A program made the translations under genes and the position numbers. DNA of 64,000 nucleotides. It comes from Cryobacterium adonitolivorans. GTDB taxonomy: Bacteria > Actinomycetota > Actinomycetes > Actinomycetales > Microbacteriaceae. The stretch covers positions 1-64,000 of the forward strand of contig NZ_SOFL01000002.1 of the NCBI RefSeq assembly GCF_004402695.1. The letters are read 5' to 3'. Of this stretch, positions 36,662-45,570 are shown piece by piece (position 1 is the first letter of the stretch; the number at the start of each line of letters is the position of its first letter). Below the pieces are notes generated by a model, which was given only the letters and a program-made list of their open reading frames with translations, did no database searches and was not told the origin of the DNA.

Positions 36662-36955
36662 GTGGTGACGTCATTGCCCGAGGCATCCGATCAGCAGAAG
36701 CTGATGCTGAGCATGGCTTCGGGCAGTCAGGCCGCGTTCGGCCTGATCTACGATCAGTTGTGTGTTCCGACGTTTGCGATCTGCAATCACTATCTGAAGT
36801 CTCCGGCCGCAGTCGACGAGGCCATGTGCGGCCTGTGGCTGTACGTCTGGCAAAATGCGGCCATGTTGTCGGAGCTTGACGGCTCGCCCTGGTCGATCAT
36901 CATCAGGACAGCGGAGGACCACGCCCAGACAGAGCGCCTAGGGCGTGCTTCCTAA
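36662..36955 (+). pseudogene. ECF-type sigma factor, truncated by an IS
   Basis: From GTG 36662: SGSQAAFGLIYDQLCVPTFAICNHYL and AVDEAMCGLWLYVWQNAA are sigma region 2, followed by SPWSIIIRTAEDHAQ. The gene breaks off at the IS-like sequence starting near 36945; regions beyond are gone. It is the second truncated sigma factor within 4 kb. The stretch 36418-36661 before it has no convincing gene. Confidence 0.75.
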
Positions 36956-37195
36956 TTCTTGTAACCAGACGATGATGGCGCTCAGTACAGCTCCGCCTCG
37001 GTAGGTGAGTGCGAGTTCGTCGTAGCGGGTGGCGAGTCCGCGCCACTGCTTAAGGGTGTTGAACGAACGCTCGATGATGTTTCGGCGCTTGTAGGCCTCT
37101 TTGTCGAGGTCGACCGGGCGGCCCCCGTTTCGACCGCGGCGTTTCCGGTTGGCGACCGGGTCGGAGCGTTCCGGAATGACGACCTGAATGTCAAG
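36954..37195 (-). pseudogene. C-terminal fragment of an IS5-family transposase
   Basis: The frame encodes NRKRRGRNGGRPVDLDKEAY, KRRNIIERSFNTLKQWRGLA and TRYDELALTYRGGAVLSAII, the end of an IS5-group DDE transposase including the catalytic-Glu region (ERSFNTLK). Everything upstream is lost, and the fragment fuses near 37195 to the 3' end of the reductase gene. Confidence 0.85.
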
Positions 37196-37760
37196 CCGTA
37201 ACTCGCTTAGGTCGGTATCGCACGGCGACTGCCCCCGACCGGAATTCTTGGCGGTCCACGAGTTCGAGCTGGATGCGCTCTCGCAAACCGGCAAGCAACG
37301 TCGGCCCGTGTCCGGCAAGGACCGGCTGCACCAGGAATTCGTACTCGTCGATCAACCCCAAATCTGCCAAGGCCAGGGGGAGGGTCACGCCACCGACCCA
37401 CAGGCCCTCGCCTGACTCCTGCTTGAGCCGCTGAACCGCTTGCGCCAAGTTCCCTCGCACCAGCTCGGCATTCCAATCGACCCCGCTCAGCGTGCTCGAC
37501 ACGACGTACTTCTTCGCCCGGTCGATAGTCTCGGCGAACGGTTTCTGCCAGTCCTCCATCCAGTCGGGCCACGTGCCCGTGGCCGGCTTCTGCCACGCCG
37601 ACGCCATCATCTCGTAAGTCACCCGGCCGAATAGCAGGGCATCGGCTCGCTCCAGCTGAGCGGTCCAGTAGCGCATCGACCCCTCGTCCGGGGGGAGTCC
37701 TGCCTCGTGATGGCAGCAGCCGTCGAGCGTGACGTTGATCGAATATCGGAGTGGTCTCAT
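37191..37760 (-). CDS. RibD-C/dihydrofolate-reductase-family protein
   Basis: 189 residues from ATG 37760, with AAAGGAG 8 bases upstream. MRPLRYSINVTLDGC opens a DHFR-like fold, with LLFGRVTYEMMASAW, KYVVSSTL, GLWVGGVTLPLAL and PVLAGHGPTLLAGL. These stand-alone reductases (YyaP/YwjB-like) are NADPH-dependent, with substrates mostly unknown. The last few residues lie at the junction with the IS fragment and may not be original. Confidence 0.85.
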   Translation of the reverse strand: MRPLRYSINVTLDGCCHHEAGLPPDEGSMRYWTAQLERADALLFGRVTYEMMASAWQKPATGTWPDWMEDWQKPFAETIDRAKKYVVSSTLSGVDWNAELVRGNLAQAVQRLKQESGEGLWVGGVTLPLALADLGLIDEYEFLVQPVLAGHGPTLLAGLRERIQLELVDRQEFRSGAVAVRYRPKRVTA

Positions 37761-38736
37761 CTCGTTGCTCTCCTTTGATGGGTGCCCCACGTTCGTTGCA
37801 CCACTCTCAGTCGATTGCCGGGTCCGTTTCTGATCGACGCCCTAAATCGCGCCCAGTGTATAGCGCCGTCCCTGATGCGAACCAGACCGCGGCCCCCGAG
37901 TGCACGACCGATCGCCAGCACCGTCCATGGGACCGCCCAAGGCGGTTCACAAGGCCATCATTTACCCATCTAATTCATCTCTATTTGACCCAAAACGATG
38001 GCCTACAATTGGAGGCAGCGAACCGCCCGGTTCCCTGTAAACACAAGGGAATCCGCGGGTTTTCGGACACATTCGGCAACGACTAAATTAAGGCCAAAAC
38101 CTTCAGGGTGCTCAGGGGCGATTTCTTGTTTGGGTGCTTCTCATGGCCTTGTTCGGCCGCGAGTGTTGAGGTGAGAGTGTGCGATCGACGCATTTTTGCG
38201 TTTTAGCGCGCGACATATTGTCCTGAAAGCTGGGATTTTGCCCACTCGGGCGGTAGCGCGCCGACCTTCGACGGTCAGGTTTGTAGGGGTGGTCCGCCGG
38301 TCTCGTCAGACGTTTCCTGAGGGCGCGATCTCCGTCGAAGAGAAGCAGCGCTGCAACACTGTTCGTTCCCAGCGCCCAAGTTTCGCCGCGGGGCGGCTGT
38401 GCTCCTATCAGGTGCGTCGGCTGCTGTGCATTCCGGAATTCAGCTTCCAGCCCAGAGAAGACGCCTGGCGGGCGAACTGCGACAAGCACGCTCGCTATAC
38501 CGCTGCCAAAGGACACGCGCCCAGGCTGCGAAATGCGGACGTGTTCGAGCAGGCTCTCGCTAGGTGGGCGGCGAAAACACGGATGGCCTACCATTCCGGC
38601 ACGTTGCCGCCGGACCGGACCGCTGCCCCGACGGGGGTCAGTTTCTGGACCTGGGGCTCCAGTGAAAGGCCGTCCGTCATCGTAGGTCTCTACAGTGCTC
38701 CTGGACTTCATAGATCACGGATGACCACGCAGACGC
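37761..38736. other. Long intergenic region, no supported gene
   Basis: About 1 kb. Open frames exist on both strands (38196-38813 plus; 38112-38711 minus) but neither looks like a protein and they overlap in antisense. A small inverted repeat (GGTTCCCT ... AAGGGAATCC) lies near 38029-38054 and a short GACGCATTTTTGCGTTTTA hairpin near 38187. Probably the border of the regulon described below. Confidence 0.4.
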
Positions 38737-38737
38737 G

Positions 38738-38754
38738 TCACCCTGCCGGGATGG
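38738..38754. promoter_or_regulatory. Palindromic operator-like site a (distal, antiporter)
   Basis: TCACCCTGCCGGGATGG, one mismatch to the consensus TCAYCC-N5-GGRTGA. It lies 59 bases before site b, so the antiporter promoter has two sites. Confidence 0.6.
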
Positions 38755-38796
38755 TTCGTTCCCGGATGAGCTCCCAGCCCGGTGTTCGCTCGCGGG

Positions 38797-38813
38797 TCAT
38801 CCCGCCGGGGTGA
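38797..38813. promoter_or_regulatory. Palindromic operator-like site b (antiporter)
   Basis: TCATCCCGCCGGGGTGA, centred ~102 bases before the antiporter start codon. Confidence 0.7.
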
Positions 38814-38906
38814 CGTAGGCGGGAGGGCGCGGGCATACATTCAGCAGAAACACGTTTGGCTGACGCGCCAGGACTACCGGAACCATGGCCGTGGAGAGGA
38901 CAACCC

Positions 38907-40175
38907 GTGACAGCATCGACGCTCGGCGTGCTGATGCTCCTGATTCTCGGCTGGGCCGTCATCTCGGAACGTCTGGCTCGGTGGAACATCACGGCACCGC
39001 TGGTGTTCACCGTGGCCGGTTTCCTAATCGCGAACCCCAGCTGGGGCGCGCTACCCGTCGATGTTGAGGCTCCGCAAGTGCATCTTCTGGCCGAAGTGAC
39101 GCTCGCCTTGCTCCTGTTTTCCGATGCCGCCCGGGTGGACATGGCCTCACTCCGCCGAAATCTTCGAGTGCCCGGACGGCTACTCGGCATCGGGCTTCCG
39201 CTGTCGGTGCTTCTCGGCTCGCTCGCTGCGGCCCTGTTGTTCGATGACTTCACCTGGGCACTCGCGGGATTCATCGGCGCGGCCCTCGCCCCAACCGACG
39301 CGGCCCTCAGCGCACAAGTGATCAACGACGCACGGATTCCGCTGCGGGTCCGCCTCGCGCTCAACGTTGAAAGCGGCCTCAATGACGGCATCGTCACCCC
39401 GGTAGTCGTGTTCATGCTCTCGGTTGCCGCGGGCCAACTCGGCGCGACCGACAGCGACCACGCCGACACCGTCATCGGGCCTCTGCTCGAGCTGGGCATC
39501 GGCATCCTGGTCGGCGCTGTGATCGGGCTGGGCAGCGCCAAGCTCATCGCCCTCGGATCTCGGCGCCGCTGGATGCTTTCCGGTGGTCGGCGACTGGCCG
39601 CCTTGACCGTTCCGCTCAGCAGCTTCGCCCTCGCGGTGACGCTCGGCGGCAATGGTTTCATCGCCGCTTTCGTCGCCGGCATCGCCTTCGGCGCCGCGTT
39701 GCCGCGTGACATGAGCGACCGAGACAAGGTCGGTGAACTCCCGGAACTGGTCGGGGAGGTGCTCTCATTCGGGGTGTGGTTCATCTTCGGTGCCGCGCTC
39801 GTACCAATCGCGTTCGAGTACTCCAGCGGATCGACCCTGGTCTACGCGGCCGTGAGTCTGACCCTTGTGCGTCTTCTCCCCGTCGCACTGGCCCTTCTCG
39901 GAGCTCGGCAAGACAAGGCGACAGTGCTGTTCATGGGGTGGTTCGGGCCGCGTGGCTTGGCCTCTGTGGTGTTCGCGCTCCTCGCGGTCGAAGAACTCGG
40001 ACAATCCGAAATTGTCGGTAAAGCGGTATCGGTTGTGGCGTTCACGGTCTTTCTGAGCGTGATCCTGCACGGGGTGTCGGCCGGCCCGCTCGGCAGTCGT
40101 TACGCCGGCCAATACGGCGACAATGTGCAGGCCGACGGAGGCCCTCGAGCACGCCGGCAGATCCATCGCCAATGA
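38907..40175 (+). CDS. Cation/proton antiporter (CPA1-type)
   Basis: 422 residues from GTG 38907, which has GGAGAGGA at 6 bases. About twelve hydrophobic helices. Characteristic blocks: LLAEVTLALLLFSDAARVD, AALAPTDAALSAQVIND and NVESGLNDGIVTPVVVFML (the ion-binding ND pair), and FMGWFGPRGLASVVFALLA. It exchanges Na+ or K+ for H+ across the membrane. It carries two operator-like palindromes upstream and opens the regulon-like region. Confidence 0.9.
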   Translation: MTASTLGVLMLLILGWAVISERLARWNITAPLVFTVAGFLIANPSWGALPVDVEAPQVHLLAEVTLALLLFSDAARVDMASLRRNLRVPGRLLGIGLPLSVLLGSLAAALLFDDFTWALAGFIGAALAPTDAALSAQVINDARIPLRVRLALNVESGLNDGIVTPVVVFMLSVAAGQLGATDSDHADTVIGPLLELGIGILVGAVIGLGSAKLIALGSRRRWMLSGGRRLAALTVPLSSFALAVTLGGNGFIAAFVAGIAFGAALPRDMSDRDKVGELPELVGEVLSFGVWFIFGAALVPIAFEYSSGSTLVYAAVSLTLVRLLPVALALLGARQDKATVLFMGWFGPRGLASVVFALLAVEELGQSEIVGKAVSVVAFTVFLSVILHGVSAGPLGSRYAGQYGDNVQADGGPRARRQIHRQ

Positions 40176-40245
40176 TCCTCAGGGAAGAGCGCCTCAGGTC
40201 GAACGAAACCGGATGGCGGCCGAGAGGTGGGAGATGCTGGTCTGA

Positions 40246-40674
40246 CTACGCACTGCCCATGGTGCCGACGGGCTTGCGGTAAGGACCGAGGAGCTGTTCG
40301 CGGGCATCAGCGTTGGCGGCAAGTTCGACCGTTGCCCCACTCGCCCTGACCTGTATGACGACGGGCTCCTCGCCGAGCCGTTTCACCTCATTCGGACGGG
40401 CGGGTCGTTCCTGGTTCAAGCCGTCGGCCTCAAGCAGTTCGTTGCGGAAGAGGAAGGGTGCCTTGGTCCACACGAATACGTCGCGGACCCAGCGACCGTA
40501 CCCGCGACTCCACTTCGGACGCAGACCGTGGATGTCTCCGCCGACTACCCGGATCACGCCACGGAAAGCTCCAGGCTGGCTCATTACCCATCGTCTGCGG
40601 GCGAGCACCACCACGAGGAAAGCCAGCAGCACGGCGAGGTCGACGCCGAGAACGACGAGCAGCGCGATTACCAT
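40246..40674 (-). CDS. DUF2550 family membrane-anchored protein
   Basis: 142 residues from ATG 40674, with GGAGGT 6 bases upstream. One N-terminal helix (VIALLVVLGVDLAVLLAFLV) then a soluble domain with GAFRGVIRVVGGDIHGLRPK and GYGRWVRDVFVWTKAPFLF, typical of the actinobacterial DUF2550 family. Function unknown. Site c lies 77 bases before the start. Confidence 0.8.
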   Translation of the reverse strand: MVIALLVVLGVDLAVLLAFLVVVLARRRWVMSQPGAFRGVIRVVGGDIHGLRPKWSRGYGRWVRDVFVWTKAPFLFRNELLEADGLNQERPARPNEVKRLGEEPVVIQVRASGATVELAANADAREQLLGPYRKPVGTMGSA

Positions 40675-40742
40675 TCTTGACCTCCGCCCGGGGGAGTCGC
40701 CCTCCAGCATGTCAAGGCTGACGCGCCACAGCACCGCGCGCG

Positions 40743-40759
40743 TCACCCACCCTGGATGA
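40743..40759. promoter_or_regulatory. Palindromic operator-like site c (DUF2550 gene)
   Basis: TCACCCACCCTGGATGA. No gene is supported in the remaining 40675-40970. Confidence 0.65.
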
Positions 40760-40970
40760 AGGACGTGAGTGATCCGGTCAACCATGAGACGTTTAAGAGC
40801 GAATTTGCGTGGCGGGCCTGGACGGCACCAAGGAACGTCAACTGTGAGGCTAGTTCTGCCAGGCACCTTCAGACGTCGACGGTGATCCTGCCGGACGACG
40901 CCGCGGATGCCAGGGCCGCGTCGTCATACCCCAGGACGATCTCGTTGTCGGGGTGGGTTCCTGCCCGAAA

Positions 40971-42011
40971 TTAGGGTTGCGCGGTCATCAGTACGGGATT
41001 TGCCGGCGTTTCCAGCGGCCGTTGCAGCACTTCGAGGAGGCCGATGACCAACGCGGCGATGACCAGAGTCCACATCGTCAGCGCTGGAGTCAACGGCCGT
41101 ACGAAGAGCACAACCGTGGCGGCAACGACGGCCACTACGACGTTGAGCAACACCCGCTGGGTATACATCCACCGTCCCACTTTCCCCGTGGTCAAACCGC
41201 GGCGCTCCGCTGCCAGGCGGATACGACCCGCCCAGTCGCGAGCAAGCCCTCGCAATCGACGCGGCAAAGTGAAGGGTCCAGCCAGCCAGGCCACTACCGC
41301 TACGACCAGTGCTAATACGAGCACGGCCACGGATGTTGTGCGAACGTCATCGGAAAGGGTCTCGTAGAGCAAAGAGGCTACGTCCGGCGGGATCGCCGCC
41401 GAGCTGACTGACGTGGTGAGCAGAATATTGCCGACGGCGATCGCGGCGACGGTGAGTGCCATTGCCAGGGCAAGCGCCACAGCAGCCCAAATGAGCGCTA
41501 CCGCGCGTCGGCGCGCGACGATGACACCCGCCGCGAGGAGCAGCAGCGCGATCCACGGTAACCACGCCCCGGCCGCGATGGCGAGTCCGTAGGCCACCTG
41601 GATCGACGGCAGTGACTCTGCCTGCGTAACGACGATTGTTCGGTCAATTGCAGGGATTTGGCTGGCCAGCTCAATGCCCTGCGCGAGTAGCGCTGCTTTG
41701 AGTGAGATTACGCCGTCGATCGCGTTACTGGTGAGTTGGGGCACGTCGACCTGTTCATTGATCACTGCCAACGTCTGGTCCGTGATGTAACTCTGAATGG
41801 CAGGGTCGTCAATGAGGGGAGCGTAGGTGGCGACGAATCGATCTGTGTCGACGAGCGCAATCTTCGCCCAGGAAGCGACCACGGCGACAGGGGCAAGGAT
41901 CGCCCCAATTACGATCAGCAGTGTCGCCAGCACCGTCCAGCCCGCTCGACGCCGTTTCCGCCCGCCGGTGCTCTCGCGCAGGCCGAGCTCTTCGGATTCG
42001 GGGGAGGGCAC
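40971..42011 (-). CDS. Multi-span membrane protein, original start separated by an in-frame TGA
   Basis: 346 residues from GTG 42011. Membrane helices: WTVLATLLIVIGAILAPVAV, then an outside domain (residues ~50-125) with VDTDRFVATYAPLIDDPAIQ, and five to six more helices. The frame is protein-like further upstream: ATG 42098 would give MSDSTNEALL, then TGA at 42068-42066, then RVEELEIENTRLRLR (a coiled coil). The family normally has such a coiled-coil start, so this is a nonsense mutation or sequencing error, and translation may now start at GTG 42011. Function unknown. Confidence 0.75.
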   Translation of the reverse strand: MPSPESEELGLRESTGGRKRRRAGWTVLATLLIVIGAILAPVAVVASWAKIALVDTDRFVATYAPLIDDPAIQSYITDQTLAVINEQVDVPQLTSNAIDGVISLKAALLAQGIELASQIPAIDRTIVVTQAESLPSIQVAYGLAIAAGAWLPWIALLLLAAGVIVARRRAVALIWAAVALALAMALTVAAIAVGNILLTTSVSSAAIPPDVASLLYETLSDDVRTTSVAVLVLALVVAVVAWLAGPFTLPRRLRGLARDWAGRIRLAAERRGLTTGKVGRWMYTQRVLLNVVVAVVAATVVLFVRPLTPALTMWTLVIAALVIGLLEVLQRPLETPANPVLMTAQP

Positions 42012-42132
42012 CGTTTCGGCTCGGAGGCGAAGCCGGGTGTTCTCGATCTCCAGCTCTTCTACCCGTCACAGAAGGGCTTCGTTCGTCGAATCTGACATGA
42101 GGTCAAAGTAGCCACGACTACCCCCGGCGACA

Positions 42133-42149
42133 TCATCCCCCCGGCATGA
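42133..42149. promoter_or_regulatory. Palindromic operator-like site d
   Basis: TCATCCCCCCGGCATGA, one mismatch. Centre is 43 bases before ATG 42098, which supports that codon as the original start of the membrane protein gene. Confidence 0.65.
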
Positions 42150-42215
42150 CGTGACACAGCCGGGCGCCACCGAGACTCGAGGGCCTCGGTGGCGCCGCAG
42201 CCGCTCGGAAGCGGA

Positions 42216-42620
42216 TTAGACGGCTACGGGTGTCGGACGCGCTGACAGCGCCTGGCTCTTCAGCCCGTCGAATTCGCTCTGGTTGATCGTTCCGGCGTCC
42301 AGGAGAGCCTTGGCCTTTGCGATGTCATCGGCGGGTGATGAGCTTGCGCCGGCGACATCGCGAATGTACTTGTCTGTCTCTGTCTGCGCCTCGCGTACCG
42401 CTTCTCCCTGGCGTTCCCCCATACCGCCTCCACGGGCGATCAGGTAAATCAGCGCGGTGAGGAACGGTACGAAGATGAGGAAGAGCATCCAGGCGGCTTT
42501 TGCCCACCCGTTGAGTGAGCGATCGCGCATCACGTCCCCGATGACGGAGAACAGCACCATTAGGTAGGAGATGAACACAAAGGTCCAGAAGAAGTACGCG
42601 AAAATGTCCCAGATATTCAT
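42216..42620 (-). CDS. PLDc_N and SHOCT domain protein
   Basis: 134 residues. Two membrane helices (IFAYFFWTFVFISYLMVLFS; AAWMLFLIFVPFLTALIYLI) are the phospholipase-D-nuclease N-terminal module (PLDc_N). A linker follows, then a SHOCT motif at the end (DIAKAKALLDAGTINQSEFDGLKSQAL, a short helical oligomerisation motif). Paralogous in layout to the gene at 54296. Function unknown; a membrane-bound adaptor is likely. Confidence 0.85.
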   Translation of the reverse strand: MNIWDIFAYFFWTFVFISYLMVLFSVIGDVMRDRSLNGWAKAAWMLFLIFVPFLTALIYLIARGGGMGERQGEAVREAQTETDKYIRDVAGASSSPADDIAKAKALLDAGTINQSEFDGLKSQALSARPTPVAV

Positions 42621-42697
42621 GAGTCGACCCGTTCTGTGTTTGGATGCCGGCGGTGTCGCGGCGCACTGACGGTAGCTCCACAGCGCTCCTGCTTACG

Positions 42698-42714
42698 TCA
42701 TCCTGTGAGGATGA
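42698..42714. promoter_or_regulatory. Palindromic operator-like site e (PLDc_N/SHOCT gene)
   Basis: TCATCCTGTGAGGATGA, a perfect palindrome in both arms, 86 bases before the start. Confidence 0.75.
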
Positions 42715-42732
42715 TGCTTCTTGGCTGGAGCG

Positions 42733-44217
42733 TCACTCCAATGCAGATGTCAGCCGGGCGACACCGTCCAGGGAAGTCGAGGAGAGCGGTTCCCGCGCCC
42801 ACTCCTCGCGGGTTAACTCGCTGGAGAGCGCTCGGTATTCCTCTTCCACGTCGCGCATCCGCTGCACGAAGACGCGGCCGCGTACCAGGAGCGATATTTC
42901 AAGATCCAGGCTGAAGGACCGGATGTCCATGTTGCTGGAACCGATGACCGCGATGTCGTCGTCGATCGACAAATGCTTCGCGTGCAGGATGTACGGCGCC
43001 GGGTAACGAAAGATCCGCACACCGGCATCAAGCAGATCCCTGTAATAGGACCGTTGCGCATGGAAGACCGGACCTTGATCGCCGATCTCGGAGACGAAGA
43101 GCTGCACGTCGAGCCCGCGTTGGCACGCTGAGGTGATGGCGTACATCATCGCCTCATCGGGAACGAAGTACGGGCTGGTAATAATCGCCCGTTTGGACGC
43201 CCCGTACAGCAGGGAAAGGAACAGGCGCAGGTTGTTTTCGGTTTCATAGGAGGGTCCGCTGGGCACCACCTGGCATTCGACCGCATCCGGGGACCAGTCG
43301 AATGCTGCATCGCGAATGGGCACATTCGCGGTCGGCGACGCCGGGTCAAGGTGCTCACCGGTCTCGATCAGCCAGTCGGAGTGGAAAATGACGTTCAGGC
43401 TTGTCACCACCGGTCCCTCGAGCCGTGTCACCAGCTCTTGCCACTGCAGGCCTCGTTTGAGGTTCTTGGGGGTGTTGTAGCTGCGGTCGATGAGGTTTTG
43501 GGAGCCCATGAATCCGACCCGCCCGTCGACCACCACCAGTTTTCGGTGGTTGCGGAGGTCGGGCCGTTGATACTTGCCTTTCAACGGCATCACCGGCAGC
43601 ATGTAGCTCCACTGCACGCCGATGCGGTCGAGTTCAGCGAAGGTCTCCTTGCTGTGCACTGCCTTGGCGGAAGAGACGTGATCGGCGAGCAGGCGCACCG
43701 TCACGCCACGGGCCACGGCAGCCTCCATCGCTCTGAAGAAGCTCTTAGTTGTGTCGTCGAACGACACAATGAAAAACTCCACGTGCACGAACCGTACTGC
43801 GGTGTCGATCTCCGTGGCCATGGACTCGATGGTCTGTCGATAGTCACCGAGGAGAGTGGCCGTGTTGCCTCCGACGACCGGGATGCCGCCGAGCAGTTGG
43901 TTCTGCCGGGTGACGTTGGTAAACCACTCCGGCCAGCTGTCGCGTTGCGGGGTTAAATCCAGTCCTGCAGCAGCGGCAGCGATGAGAGCTGTGATCCGCT
44001 GCTGTTCCGCCCGGCGTCTCTTCGGAAGTTGGGCTGAGCCGATGACGAGGTAGAAAACCACGCCAAGGACCGGGAGAAATACGATGGCCAGAAGCCATGC
44101 CATAGCTGCGGTGGGCTTGCGCCGCTTTGGAATGATGATGAGCGCAGTGATGCAGACGGCGACGTGGGCGAGCACCGCGATGATCCACGCGAGGTTTGTG
44201 CTGAGTACTGGATTCAT
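42733..44217 (-). CDS. Cardiolipin synthase
   Basis: 494 residues. Two N-terminal helices, then two phospholipase-D HKD motifs: HRKLVVVDGRVGFMGSQNL (from residue 224) and HAKHLSIDDDIAVIGSSNMD (about residue 403). It condenses phosphatidylglycerol into cardiolipin at the membrane. Its ATG overlaps the stop of the upstream transporter gene (TGATG), so the two are coupled. Confidence 0.92.
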   Translation of the reverse strand: MNPVLSTNLAWIIAVLAHVAVCITALIIIPKRRKPTAAMAWLLAIVFLPVLGVVFYLVIGSAQLPKRRRAEQQRITALIAAAAAGLDLTPQRDSWPEWFTNVTRQNQLLGGIPVVGGNTATLLGDYRQTIESMATEIDTAVRFVHVEFFIVSFDDTTKSFFRAMEAAVARGVTVRLLADHVSSAKAVHSKETFAELDRIGVQWSYMLPVMPLKGKYQRPDLRNHRKLVVVDGRVGFMGSQNLIDRSYNTPKNLKRGLQWQELVTRLEGPVVTSLNVIFHSDWLIETGEHLDPASPTANVPIRDAAFDWSPDAVECQVVPSGPSYETENNLRLFLSLLYGASKRAIITSPYFVPDEAMMYAITSACQRGLDVQLFVSEIGDQGPVFHAQRSYYRDLLDAGVRIFRYPAPYILHAKHLSIDDDIAVIGSSNMDIRSFSLDLEISLLVRGRVFVQRMRDVEEEYRALSSELTREEWAREPLSSTSLDGVARLTSALE

Positions 44218-45443
44218 CAGTCTGCCTTTACGTCGTCGGTTGGGAGGTCCGGGCTGGTCGGTGGCTTCGCGTGAGCGACACGTCGGTGCCGGCGTTCGCG
44301 CTTCGCCTCAGCTGCAGCGGTTCTGGCGAGTGCGCGTGTCACATCGGTTGGGCCCAGTGCGGGCTGCCACCAACGGGCGGCCGGGTCGGCGTCGACCAGA
44401 ACGGTCTTGGCCAGCAAAGTGAGTGGAATGGCCAGGATGGCCCCAATCGGTCCGATGATTGCCGCCCAGAAAAGCACTGAGAAGAACGTGAGGGTCTGGC
44501 TGAGCGAAACAGCCTGGCCCACCAGTCGTGGCTGGATGACTGACTGGATGACTGCATTGACAAGCCCGTAGATGACGATGATCGCGATTGCCGTTGGCCA
44601 CCCCCCAACCAGGAAGCCGAACACCAACGGCGGGATTATCGCGAAGAAGTAGCCGATGTTGGGGATGAAGCTGCAGAGGAAGGCGAGTAGGCCCCAAAGC
44701 AATGCGGCGGGCACCTGCATGAGATACAGGGCAACCGCGTTCAGAGCTCCTTGCACCAGCCCCAGTGCGGCGGTGACCACCATGTAGTGGCGCACGTTGG
44801 ACGCATACCGGCCGACGGCGACGACGAGATGGGGCTCGTGGGTGCCCAACTGGCCGAGGATAGTTCGAGAGTAGACGGCGTCGGCGGCCATCAGGATCAT
44901 CATCGTCAGAATGATGACCAGGGCGCCGGTGATGCCCAGGACACTGCCGAGGGCTCCTCTCACGGCGGCTGCGATACTGGCGGGATTGAGGCTGGCTAAA
45001 ACCGATTGGATCTCGGCAGGTGCAACGCCTAGGTCGCTGAGCCAGGCCGCGATCTGCTCGCCGATCGCCGCGAACTCCGCGGAGTAACTGGGCAGCATCG
45101 CGACGAACTGCGCGAACGCGATCAGGATCGTGTAGGTGAAGCCGGCGAGGAATCCGAAGACGACAAGGATGACTGAACCTGTCGCGATCCCACCCGGCAC
45201 ACCCTTTTTCAACAGGAGAGTGCGGACCGGATTTGCGCAGATCACCAGAACAAGCGTCAGAAGGGTCGGTGCGAGGATGCCGCGCAGCGCGCTGATCCCT
45301 ATGGCGGTAACCGTGGCTGCCGCCAGAGCAACCAGGACCGTGGTTCCACGCCGAACGGCCGGGCCGCGACCTGCGGCGCTGGCCGTCGGCTCGTCGGGGG
45401 CATCCGGTGCGTCCGCCCCGGGCAACGCGGTACTCATCGCCAT
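44217..45443 (-). CDS. AI-2E family transporter
   Basis: 408 residues; ATG 45443 or ATG 45437. About eight helices with the family pattern: IGISALRGILAPTLLTLVLV, GALNAVALYLMQVPAALLWG, FLCSFIPNIGYFFAIIPPLV and FWAAIIGPIGAILAIPLTLL. Members include exporters and Na+/H+ antiporters, so the substrate is open. Site f lies 55 bases before the start and is shared with the divergent gene. Confidence 0.88.
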   Translation of the reverse strand: MAMSTALPGADAPDAPDEPTASAAGRGPAVRRGTTVLVALAAATVTAIGISALRGILAPTLLTLVLVICANPVRTLLLKKGVPGGIATGSVILVVFGFLAGFTYTILIAFAQFVAMLPSYSAEFAAIGEQIAAWLSDLGVAPAEIQSVLASLNPASIAAAVRGALGSVLGITGALVIILTMMILMAADAVYSRTILGQLGTHEPHLVVAVGRYASNVRHYMVVTAALGLVQGALNAVALYLMQVPAALLWGLLAFLCSFIPNIGYFFAIIPPLVFGFLVGGWPTAIAIIVIYGLVNAVIQSVIQPRLVGQAVSLSQTLTFFSVLFWAAIIGPIGAILAIPLTLLAKTVLVDADPAARWWQPALGPTDVTRALARTAAAEAKRERRHRRVAHAKPPTSPDLPTDDVKAD

Positions 45444-45488
45444 CCACGAATCATGGCCCCACGCTATGGCGATGCCCTGCCTCTCACA

Positions 45489-45505
45489 TCATCCCTGGGG
45501 AATGA
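45489..45505. promoter_or_regulatory. Palindromic operator-like site f (divergent promoter)
   Basis: TCATCCCTGGGGAATGA, one mismatch. It lies between the AI-2E gene (minus) and the GAP-family gene (plus), 55 and 73 bases from the two starts. Confidence 0.7.
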
Positions 45506-45570
45506 CGTGAGACGCCGGCGTGAGCACTACCGTCGACGCATGTTGACCAGCGATCCGCGAGGGGAAAGTC

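Noticed and set aside
38112..38813. Overlapping plus and minus frames before the antiporter
   Set aside because: No motif, no ribosome site, antisense to each other. Left as intergenic.
40756..40974. 72-codon frame after site c
   Set aside because: No motif or ribosome site, and it begins inside the operator-like palindrome.
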